Assembly: GCF_026965555.1 (NCBI RefSeq)
Contig: NZ_CP114040.1
Location: 9,956,001 to 10,020,000 of the forward strand
DNA length: 64,000 bases
DNA from: Nannocystis punicea
GTDB lineage: Bacteria > Myxococcota_A > Polyangia > Nannocystales > Nannocystaceae
Direction of reading: 5' to 3'
The first letter of the stretch is position 1; the number at the start of each line of letters is the position of its first letter. Below, piece after piece: positions 53,423-60,649 of this stretch. Below the pieces are notes generated by a model, which was not told where the DNA came from, made no database searches, and saw only the letters and a list, made by a program, of their open reading frames with translations. The translations under genes and the position numbers were made by a program.

Positions 53423-54826
53423 CTACACGGCCTTGGGCGGCGCCTGCAGCAGGGCCTCGACGACCCGCTCGAGCTTCATGCCGCGGCTGCCCTTGACGAG
53501 CAGGGCGCCTGGTCGCTCGGCGAACGCGGCGCGGACGGCCGCGACGAGGTCGGAGACGCAGAGGCCGGCGTGCCAGGACGCGATCCCGCCGGCCTTGGCC
53601 GCGTCGGCGGCGGCCTGCGACAGCGTGCCGAAGGTGAACAGGGCGTCGAGCTTCAGCGCCGCCGCCAGGCGACCGACCTCCGCGTGCAGCTCCGGCCCGC
53701 GCTCGCCCAGCTCGAGCATGTCGCCGATCACGGCGGCCAGCGGCCCCGGCCGCGACGGGCGCAGCGCCGCGAGGCTGTGCAGCGCCGCCGTGACCGAGCC
53801 GGGGTTGGCGTTGTAGTTGTCGGCGATCAGCAGGTGGTGCTCGTCGAAGTGGAGCACCCGGCCGCGATCGCCGACCGGCTGGACCGCCTCGAGCGCCTCG
53901 ATCATCGGCCCGACCGGGCAATTAAGGTGGAGCCCGACCGCCAGGGCGGCCGCCGCGTTGCGGGCGTTGTGGGCCCCGAACACCCGCAGGCTCAGGCGGA
54001 TCTCCTCCTCCCCGCCGCCCGGCAGGTGCAGGCGCAGGGTCGCGTGGGTGCGCTCGTCGAGCTCGACCCCGACGATGCGCACGGCCGCGTCGGGACCTTC
54101 CCCGAAGCGCAGGATCGAAAGGCCAGGCGGGAAGTGGGGCGGGAGCAGCGGCTCGTCGTCGGGGACCACCGCGACGCCGCCCGGTCGGACGTGGCGCAGC
54201 GGCTCGGCCTCGGCGGCGGCGATCGCCTCGAGGCTGCCCATGAACTCGAGGTGCTCGAGCGCGACGCTGGTGATGACCGCGACGTCGGGCCGCACCACCG
54301 CGGCCAGGCGCTCGTTCTCGCCGGGCGCGCTCATCCCCAGCTCGAGCACGATCGCCTCCGGGTGATCGGGCCCGTTGAGCAGCGACAGCGGCACCCCGAG
54401 ATGATTGTTGAGGTTGCCGCGGGTGGCCAGGACCCGGCCGTGGCGGCTGCGGAGGACCGCCTCGATCAGCGCGCGGGTGGTCGTCTTGCCGTTGCTGCCG
54501 GAGATCGCCACCACCGGGCCGCGGCAGCGGTCGCGGGCGGCGCGGCCGAGCACCGTCAGGGCCGCGAAGGTGTCGGCGACCTCGATCACCGTGACCGTCG
54601 GGTCGTCGGGCAGCGGGTGCCCTGGCGCCTGCAGGACCGCGGCGGCGCCGGCCCGGATCGCGTCGGGGATGAACGCGTGGCCGTCGCGGGCGGCGACGAT
54701 CGGCACGAACAGGCCGCCGGGCACGGGGTCGCGGCTGTCGACGAAGGCGCCGCGGATCTCCCGCGAACCGGCGCGGAGCAGCGCTCCGCCGGTGGTCGCC
54801 GCCAGGGACTCGGGGGTGAAGTGCAC
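53423..54826 (-). CDS. murF: UDP-MurNAc-tripeptide--D-Ala-D-Ala ligase
   Basis: 467 residues; adds D-Ala-D-Ala to the peptidoglycan precursor. ATP loop VVAISGSNGKTTTRALI, ATRGNLNNHLGVPLSLL, LELGMSAPGEN and DNYNANPGSV are MurF hallmarks. GTG start. It heads an unusual transcript with a membrane protein and egtB-egtD and is 13-45 kb from the other division and murein genes here. Confidence 0.96.
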   Translation of the reverse strand: MHFTPESLAATTGGALLRAGSREIRGAFVDSRDPVPGGLFVPIVAARDGHAFIPDAIRAGAAAVLQAPGHPLPDDPTVTVIEVADTFAALTVLGRAARDRCRGPVVAISGSNGKTTTRALIEAVLRSRHGRVLATRGNLNNHLGVPLSLLNGPDHPEAIVLELGMSAPGENERLAAVVRPDVAVITSVALEHLEFMGSLEAIAAAEAEPLRHVRPGGVAVVPDDEPLLPPHFPPGLSILRFGEGPDAAVRIVGVELDERTHATLRLHLPGGGEEEIRLSLRVFGAHNARNAAAALAVGLHLNCPVGPMIEALEAVQPVGDRGRVLHFDEHHLLIADNYNANPGSVTAALHSLAALRPSRPGPLAAVIGDMLELGERGPELHAEVGRLAAALKLDALFTFGTLSQAAADAAKAGGIASWHAGLCVSDLVAAVRAAFAERPGALLVKGSRGMKLERVVEALLQAPPKAV

Positions 54827-55205
54827 GCAAGACCGTTAGCACCCCGACGCGTCGGCGCGCCAATCTTCGGCTCGGCCCGCCGCGGCGGCTGCGCAGCGGG
54901 TCGGCGGCGGGTCGAGGGCGCGAGGCCACCGGGGCCGCGGAGCCGCGACGGGGCGAGCGTCCCCCGCCCGGTCGGTGCGGTCGCGGCGGGCGCCGCCTCC
55001 GATTTGTCCCATCACATGTCGTAAGGGACATGTCCCATCGGCCCGATGCTGCACAGGCGGGCGCGGCTGCGTGGTCGGCTGCGGCCCTGGCTCGCGTTCG
55101 CCCGCAGCCGCATGCTGCGCGTCGTCGCGCGGCTGCGTCGCAGGCGTCACGGGTCCGTGGCCGCGTTGACGCCGGGTCATGCTAGCCTCGTGGATGGGCC
55201 ACCCC
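54827..55205. other. Intergenic region between divergent murF and HNH gene
   Basis: No gene is supported. GGGACATGTCCC (55025-55036) is a perfect 12-bp palindrome of the dispersed family with a further ACATGTC arm at 55014. Promoters for both genes should lie here but I cannot fix them. Confidence 0.5.
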
Positions 55206-55715
55206 ATGCACACGCTGGTGCTCGATCCCGGCTTCCTGCCGATCAAGGTCATCTCGTGGCGGCGTGCCCTGTGCCTGAGCTTCCTCGACAAGGTCGAGGT
55301 CCTCGCCAGCTACGAGCGCGAGGTCAGGACCGTCAACCACAGCTACCCCACCCCCTCGGTCGTCCGGCTCTTGCACGCCGCGCGCCCGGGCCCGCAGGTG
55401 GTCCGGTTCTCGCGCAAGAACGTCTATCTGCGTGACAACCATCGCTGTCAGTACTGCGGCATTCAATACAGCGACCACGAGCTGACCCTCGACCACGTGG
55501 TCCCGCGGGTCGACGGCGGCAAGACCACCTGGACGAACGTCGTCACCGCGTGCGGCGCCTGCAACCGGCGCAAGGGCGGGCGCACCCCCGAGCAGGCCGG
55601 CTTGCCGCTGCGCACCCGCCCTGCCCGGCCCAAGTGGACCCCGCTGACCCTGGCCCAGCGCCTCCCGTTCCACGACGTCCCCGAGGCCTGGCGGGCCTGG
55701 CTCGGCGCCGCGTGA
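55206..55715 (+). CDS. HNH endonuclease family protein
   Basis: 169 residues. The HNH core is complete: CQYCG, LTLDHVVPRVDGGKTTWTN and CGACNRRKGGRTPEQAG give two zinc CxxC pairs and the DH..N..N catalytic pattern. The N-terminal MHTLVLDPGFLPIKVISWRRAL matches the stand-alone HNH proteins widespread in bacteria. Cellular role unknown; not beside restriction or phage genes. Confidence 0.92.
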   Translation: MHTLVLDPGFLPIKVISWRRALCLSFLDKVEVLASYEREVRTVNHSYPTPSVVRLLHAARPGPQVVRFSRKNVYLRDNHRCQYCGIQYSDHELTLDHVVPRVDGGKTTWTNVVTACGACNRRKGGRTPEQAGLPLRTRPARPKWTPLTLAQRLPFHDVPEAWRAWLGAA

Positions 55716-56027
55716 GGCCGCACCTGTCTCGCGGGACAGGTCGCTCTCGCGGTCGAGCCCGGTCGCCCCGCCGCCATGGCCGCCGCGGCGCAGGGCCCGC
55801 CGCGTCGACGCGCTGGATCATGAGCTGTCCCGAAGGATATCTCGCCTTCGCGCCGGGCCGAAGCCGCGCCATCGGACAGTGAGCTGACAGGCCCGTGGGA
55901 CCGGCGCGTTCACATCGCCCGCCGCGGCCGCCACGTGTCCAAAAGACCGCCGAACCCCGGGTTCGCCGCCATGCCCTCGGCGAGCCCGACGCGACTGCAA
56001 GGTCATGTCCCGAAGGACAGCCTGGTG
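55716..56027. other. Intergenic region with three hairpin elements
   Basis: No gene supported. CCTGTCTCGCGGGACAGG (about 55724-55741), CTGTCCCGAAGGATAT (about 55823) and CATGTCCCGAAGGACAG (about 56005-56021) lie between two convergent genes. Confidence 0.6.
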
Positions 56028-57221
56028 TCAGCCCGGGATCGTCGTCATGCACTCGGTGAGCGGCCCGGCGAGGCCGCTCCAGCCGTTGTAGCCGCCGTTG
56101 AAGTCGTAGTCGGGGCCGGTGACCAGCGGCCGCGAATTGGAGAAATCGTCGAGGTCGACCTGCATCAGCTCGGCGCCGGTCTCGTCGTCGCCGGAGCTGA
56201 GGATGTAGAGGCGCGGCTGGAGATCGTCGAACAGCGGCCCGCCGAGCGCGTGGATCCCCCACGTCCCGTCGGTGTCGGCCTGCTGCATGCCGGTGCCGGT
56301 CGTGTAGTCGATCTGCCACAGGTTGCTCGAGTCCATGGCGAAGCCGAGGCTGTCGCTGACCTCGCCGTCGACGATGCCGGGCGACATGTCGTCGATGTCG
56401 GCGACCGACGCGTTGCCGAGGTCGGTGATGACCTCGAACGCCAGGTCGCCCTGCAGGTACGCGCCGGTGAAGCGGAGCAGGCGGTTGCCCACGTTGCTCG
56501 ACACGTCCTCGCCGGTGTCCATGAGATAGACCCGGCCGTCGCAGTCGGTGTAGAGCGCCTCGACGCGGATCGGCTGGTCCTGGCCGTCGTTGGGCACGAC
56601 GCCGAGCAGCGTCGCCTGGGCCGGCGTGTTCTCGGTGGTCGGCGGGTCGGCGACGTGGAAGATCTGGGTCCCCTCGGCCGACTCGCGCGAGCCGATCAGC
56701 GAGCCGTCCTCGAGCATCGTCAGGCCGTTCTGGCCGAACACGAGCGGCTCGTCGGCGACCAGCTCGTTGCTGACGAGGGTGACCACCGAGCCGTCGGCCG
56801 GATCGATCTCGATGTACACGAGATAATTTTCCACGGAGTACCACAGGTTCGGCGAGTCCCACAGGCCGTTGCCGCCGGTCGTCTCGGTGGTCGTCGTGTC
56901 GGTCGTCGTCGTGGTCGTCGTCGTCGCGTCGGTCGTCGTCGTGGTCGTCGACGTCGTCGCGTCCGTGGTCGGCAGCGCCTCGGTGGTCGGGTCGGTGGTG
57001 GTCGTCGTGCTCGCGTCGCCGGTGCCGAGCGTGGGGTCGGTCGCGGTCGTCGTCTCGCCGTCGCCGGTGGTGTCGTCGGGGCCGGTCGTCAGCGTCGTCG
57101 CCGTCGACGCGTCGGACACCGCCGCGGTGTCCGTCGAGGCCGGGTCGCCGGGATTGCAGGCGAAGAGGCCGAGCGGAGCGGCGAGGAGGGAGAGGAGCGC
57201 GGCGCGAGTCGAGTAAGTCAT
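56028..57221 (-). CDS. Thr-rich-stalk lipoprotein, possible beta-propeller
   Basis: 397 residues: lipobox LAAPLGLFAC, then about 90 residues almost wholly Thr, Asp, Ser and Ala, the stalk typical of this genome. The rest has blade-like phrases (YLVYIEIDPADGSVVTLV, TDCDGRVYLMDTGED, NLWQIDYTTGTG, RLYILSSGDD), suggesting a beta-propeller. Two Cys only after the lipobox. Probably surface-exposed; ligand unknown. Confidence 0.8.
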   Translation of the reverse strand: MTYSTRAALLSLLAAPLGLFACNPGDPASTDTAAVSDASTATTLTTGPDDTTGDGETTTATDPTLGTGDASTTTTTDPTTEALPTTDATTSTTTTTTDATTTTTTTTDTTTTETTGGNGLWDSPNLWYSVENYLVYIEIDPADGSVVTLVSNELVADEPLVFGQNGLTMLEDGSLIGSRESAEGTQIFHVADPPTTENTPAQATLLGVVPNDGQDQPIRVEALYTDCDGRVYLMDTGEDVSSNVGNRLLRFTGAYLQGDLAFEVITDLGNASVADIDDMSPGIVDGEVSDSLGFAMDSSNLWQIDYTTGTGMQQADTDGTWGIHALGGPLFDDLQPRLYILSSGDDETGAELMQVDLDDFSNSRPLVTGPDYDFNGGYNGWSGLAGPLTECMTTIPG

Positions 57222-58403
57222 CGGCAAGAAATTCACCTCGTTCGAGACGGTCACCCAGTGTCGCGGCGCCCGCCCGGCTTGTCCAGGCAGGCGCATGTCG
57301 GCCGCGGGCGCAGGTGCCCGCACCGCGCCGCGACTTTGCGGGCACGCGCGCGCGCTCCGGCGCTCGCCGATGCACGCAGTCGGTCCCGCCGGAGCTCGCG
57401 AATGCGTCCGCACCGACGCGCGAGCTATCCCACGAAACATGACCTGGAGGACATGCTCTTCGGAGCATGCCCCAGGCGCTGTCGGCGTTCTTCCGCGGTT
57501 CGCCCCCGCCCGCGCTGTTTGTGGTCGATTCCCCGACGTCCTCGCGTGACGCTCGTTCCTCTGCGCTGCCCGCCACCTCGTGCGGCTCATCGGCCGTCGG
57601 CATTCGCTGGTCAGCGATCGATCTTCCGAGCTCACGCGTCACGCTCGCGCATCGACGATGCAACGGGTCGCCGCACGACCTGCGCCTCTCGTCCGCTCAT
57701 GCCGCGCATCGGTCGTCGACATTCGCCGTCCGCGCTCGCGCGTCCGCCCATCGCGCTCGCGCATCGACGATGCGGCGGGTCGTCGCACGACCTGCGTCAC
57801 GCGTCCGCTCGTGTCGCTCATCGATGGTCGACATTCGCCGTCCGCGCTCGCGCCCCACCCATCGCGCTCGCTCGCCGACGATGCGGCGGGTCGTCGCACG
57901 ACCTGCGTCACGCGTCCGCTCGTGTCGCTCATCGATGGTCGACATTCGCCGTCCGCGCTCGATCGTCCGCCCTCACCCATCGCGCTCGCTCGCCGACGAT
58001 GCGGCGGGTCGTCGCACGACCTGCGTCACGCGTCCGCTCGTGTCGCTCGTGGGCATTGCGGGTCTGTGTTCGATCTTCCGGCCTGCGTATCGCGCACCTG
58101 CGTCGACGACGATGGCGGCGACTCGCGACTCATCGGCTCGCGCTCGTCGGTCCGCGATCGATCTTCCGAGCTCATGCCTCGCTCGCTCGTCGTCGACCTG
58201 CGCTGTGCGTCCGCTCGTATCGCTCGCCGGCCTCGGCGTTCACCGGTCCGTGATCGATCTGCCGACCCGCGCATCGCGCTCGCGCAGCCGTTGTCGCGAG
58301 GGCGCCGCGAACCTGACGCGAGTTCGCCGCTTCGCGTGCGAGTCGGCGCGCGGTCTCGCTCGATCACGCCCCAGTCGCCCCTGCGACGTGCGCTGGCTCA
58401 TTT
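57222..58403. repeat. Tandem array of 111-118 bp units in a 1.2-kb gap
   Basis: A unit containing GTCGCACGACCTGCGTCACG starts at 57782, 57893 and 58011 in near-identical form (111 and 118 base offsets). Diverged copies lie at about 57667 and 57560, and fragments to about 58300. Long reading frames across it are Arg/Ser-rich and repetitive, unlike proteins. A CATG hairpin lies at 57438-57470. It separates a lipoprotein gene from the Fur-controlled methyltransferase. Confidence 0.9.
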
Positions 58404-58432
58404 TTGACAGTGAAAATCATTTTCACTATTAA
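58404..58432 (+). promoter_or_regulatory. Sigma-70 promoter with Fur box in the spacer
   Basis: TTGACA (58404-58409), a 17-base spacer and TATTAA (58427-58432). The spacer and its edges are the near-palindrome AGTGAAAATCATTTTCACT (58409-58427), closely matching a Fur box. Iron-loaded Fur would cover both promoter boxes, so the next gene should be derepressed by iron starvation. Confidence 0.85.
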
Positions 58433-58441
58433 CTCCACCTC

Positions 58442-59287
58442 ATGACGAACAAACAAGCGGTGGACCTCGGCGACGTCAGCGAGACGCTCATGATCCCGCT
58501 GTGGTGTCGGGCGATCGAGACCGGGCGGAGGCGGCCGATCCTCCGCGACCCGCGGGCGCAGGAGATCGTCGCGCAGCTGGACTACGACTTCGAGCGGCGG
58601 TTCGCCTCGCAGCGTGACCTGGCCTTTCGGGCATGTCTGCGCACCGTCATGTTCGACCGGTGGGTCCACGAGTTCCTGCGCATGCACCCGGGCGGCACGG
58701 TCGTCGAGATCGGCACCGGGCTCAACACCCGGTTCGAGCGGGTCGACAACGGCGCCCTGCGGTGGTTCGACGTCGACCTGCCCGACTCCCTGGCGCTGCG
58801 GCGGCGGTTCTTCAGCGACACCGCGCGGCGGCGCATGGTCGTCGGCGCGTTCGGTGACGACGACTGGCTGGCCCAGCTCGGCTCGGCCGGCGACGGCCCG
58901 TTCCTGTTCATCGCCGAGGCCGTCCTCGTCTACCTGACCGAAGAGACAGTCCGCCGCGGCCTCAACGCGATCGCCGCCGCCTACCCCGGCAGCCAGTTCG
59001 TGCTCGACACCATCACCCCGCGGGCGATCGCCAGCCAGGCGCGGCGGATGATGCAGACCTACCGCGCGCCGTTCGTGTGGGGCTGCGACGACCCGCGCAC
59101 GATCGAGGCCTGGGGCCGCCACCGCTGCCTCGACTCGATGACCATGCTCGACCTCCCGGCCGAGCTGCGCCGCCGCGTCCCGCTCAAGCACCGCCTCGCC
59201 TTCTCCTACCTGCGCGCGCGCAAGCCCGAGCTCCTGCGCTCACACGCCCTCCACCGCTTCGAGCTGCGCCCGCCCGCCTCCGCGTGA
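58442..59287 (+). CDS. Iron-regulated O-methyltransferase, LCM/PPM1 family
   Basis: 281 residues. IPLWCRAIETGRRRPILRDP, then TVVEIGTGLNTRFERVDN (SAM site), WFDVDLPDSLALRRRFF and FIAEAVLVYLTEE match the leucine-carboxyl-methyltransferase-like family found in natural-product clusters. Its Fur-box promoter and position ahead of siderophore genes suggest it acts in siderophore metabolism; substrate unknown. An ACATG-type hairpin half-site is embedded near 58620. Confidence 0.9.
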   Translation: MTNKQAVDLGDVSETLMIPLWCRAIETGRRRPILRDPRAQEIVAQLDYDFERRFASQRDLAFRACLRTVMFDRWVHEFLRMHPGGTVVEIGTGLNTRFERVDNGALRWFDVDLPDSLALRRRFFSDTARRRMVVGAFGDDDWLAQLGSAGDGPFLFIAEAVLVYLTEETVRRGLNAIAAAYPGSQFVLDTITPRAIASQARRMMQTYRAPFVWGCDDPRTIEAWGRHRCLDSMTMLDLPAELRRRVPLKHRLAFSYLRARKPELLRSHALHRFELRPPASA

Positions 59288-59743
59288 GCGGACGCGCGAG
59301 CGGACGCGCGAGCGACGAACTCCGGAACATGCCCTTCGGGACATCTCGAGCGTGAGGTGACGCCTGGCTCTTCGGCCAGGCGTCAGCCGCCGGCGTCGCC
59401 TCGCTTCGGCCCACCCCTCGCATCGCCACCCCATCACGCCGCTCACCTCCACGCCGGCGCGCGCGACTCGCTCGCGCCACGAACCTCGCGCCTGCTCACG
59501 TCGCGGCCCCTTGTCGTCGACGTGCAGCGCCTCTGCGGCCGTGGCGAGCGCGAGCGCATCGACATGTCCTTCAAGACATGTCATCCGCAGCCGTGAGCCA
59601 TACACCCCGCGCGATCGCGCGTTGCGACGTCGAAGCCGGCGGCGCGAGGGAGTTCACGGCAACGTCACGATTCTGAATATCAAAATCCTACTAGTGCGGC
59701 GCAAAACCCCCTGAGAATTCTCTCCCAAGCCGGTTACGTTTAA
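59288..59743. terminator. Terminator hairpin and hairpin elements after the methyltransferase
   Basis: TGACGCCTGGC (59358-59368), loop TCTTCG and GCCAGGCGTCA (59375-59385) form a perfect 11-bp stem with a stable UUCG-type loop, a likely terminator. CATGCCCTTCGGGACAT (about 59329-59345) and GACATGTCCTTCAAGACATGTC (59561-59582) are dispersed-family elements. No gene in the gap; it turns AT-rich after 59665. Confidence 0.7.
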
Positions 59744-59766
59744 TTTTGAAAATCATTATCTCTTAA
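59744..59766 (+). promoter_or_regulatory. Fur box of the siderophore operon
   Basis: TTTTGAAAATCATTATCTCTTAA contains GAAAATCATTATC, one mismatch from the inner 13 bases of the Fur consensus, within an AT-rich stretch 20-40 bases before ATG 59783. It aligns with the promoter at 58404-58432, including the trailing TTAACTC. Confidence 0.8.
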
Positions 59767-59782
59767 CTCTACCTTCCGACGC

Positions 59783-60646
59783 ATGCGAACGACCTTGCGA
59801 CGACCCTTCGGTGGCCTGCTGTCCGCGGCGTGTCTGCTCGCGTGCGGCACCACCAACTCGCCGGCGGACGAGACCGGGACCGGAGCGACCGCGACGGTCG
59901 CGGACACCAGCACGGGCGCGAGCACGGCCGCGAGCACCGACGCCGCCACGGACGCGAGCACCGACGCCCCGAGCACCGGCCAGCCGACCACGGGCGGCAC
60001 CTCCGAGCCCGGCGAAGCGCAGTGTCAGGCCGACCTGCAGGACTGCCCCGACGGCTTCAAGTGCGTGCTGCGGCGCGGCGCCGCCGACTGGGAGTTCGTG
60101 TGCTTGCCGGTCCAGGGCGACAACGGGGCCGGCGACGGCTGCCACCACGACGGCGTGATCGCCGGCACCGACGACTGCGACGAGGACTCGTGGTGCATCG
60201 GCTCGTTCGACACCACCGGCGCGCCGTGGGATGGCCTGTGCTACCCGCTGTGCGTCGGCGACGTGTGCGGCACCGACGAGCGCTGCGTCTCGATCGGCGC
60301 GCTGCCGGTGTGCGCCCCGATCTGCGACCCCCTGCTGGCCGTCGGCTGCACCGCCGAGGAGGCCTGCATCTACCGCGAGCCCGAGGGCTTCGTCTGCTTC
60401 CCGCAGGGTGTCGACGGCCACGACATCGGCGAGGACTGCGAGACCGCGATCGCCTGCGCCCCCGGCCTACACTGCTCGCAGCGCGTCGTCGGCTGCCCGC
60501 CCGACTCGTACTGCTGCACCGACTACTGCGACACCCAGAGCGCCGACAACACCTGCGCCGCCCAGGGCATGGGCGCCACCTGCGAGGCGATCGGCGCCAC
60601 CGACCCCGAACAGGCCCACGTCGGCGCCTGCGTGATCCCGGAGTGA
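59783..60646 (+). CDS. Iron-regulated Cys-rich lipoprotein
   Basis: 287 residues: lipobox LSAACLLAC, a Thr/Ala/Ser/Asp stalk (25-75), then a domain with over 20 Cys (CQADLQDCPDGFKC, CYPLCVGDVCGTDERC, CCTDYC). It is first gene after the Fur box and three bases ahead of the siderophore synthetase gene, so it is co-transcribed with it. A role in binding ferric siderophore at the surface is attractive but inferred; the Cys pattern also fits a generic disulfide-rich surface domain of this genome. Confidence 0.88.
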   Translation: MRTTLRRPFGGLLSAACLLACGTTNSPADETGTGATATVADTSTGASTAASTDAATDASTDAPSTGQPTTGGTSEPGEAQCQADLQDCPDGFKCVLRRGAADWEFVCLPVQGDNGAGDGCHHDGVIAGTDDCDEDSWCIGSFDTTGAPWDGLCYPLCVGDVCGTDERCVSIGALPVCAPICDPLLAVGCTAEEACIYREPEGFVCFPQGVDGHDIGEDCETAIACAPGLHCSQRVVGCPPDSYCCTDYCDTQSADNTCAAQGMGATCEAIGATDPEQAHVGACVIPE

Positions 60647-60649
60647 GCC

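Noticed and set aside
50226..53921. A 1231-residue frame running through egtD, egtB and beyond
   Set aside because: Only the last 321 codons (EgtD) are real. The rest is out of frame with EgtB and MurF.
55206..55715. HNH protein as part of a restriction or phage system
   Set aside because: No methylase, helicase, terminase or phage gene adjoins it. It matches common stand-alone HNH proteins.
57467..58432. Long Arg/Ser-rich plus-strand frames over the 57.5-58.3 kb array
   Set aside because: Frames stay open only because of GC-rich repeats. All three frames read as low-complexity repeats with no protein-like features.
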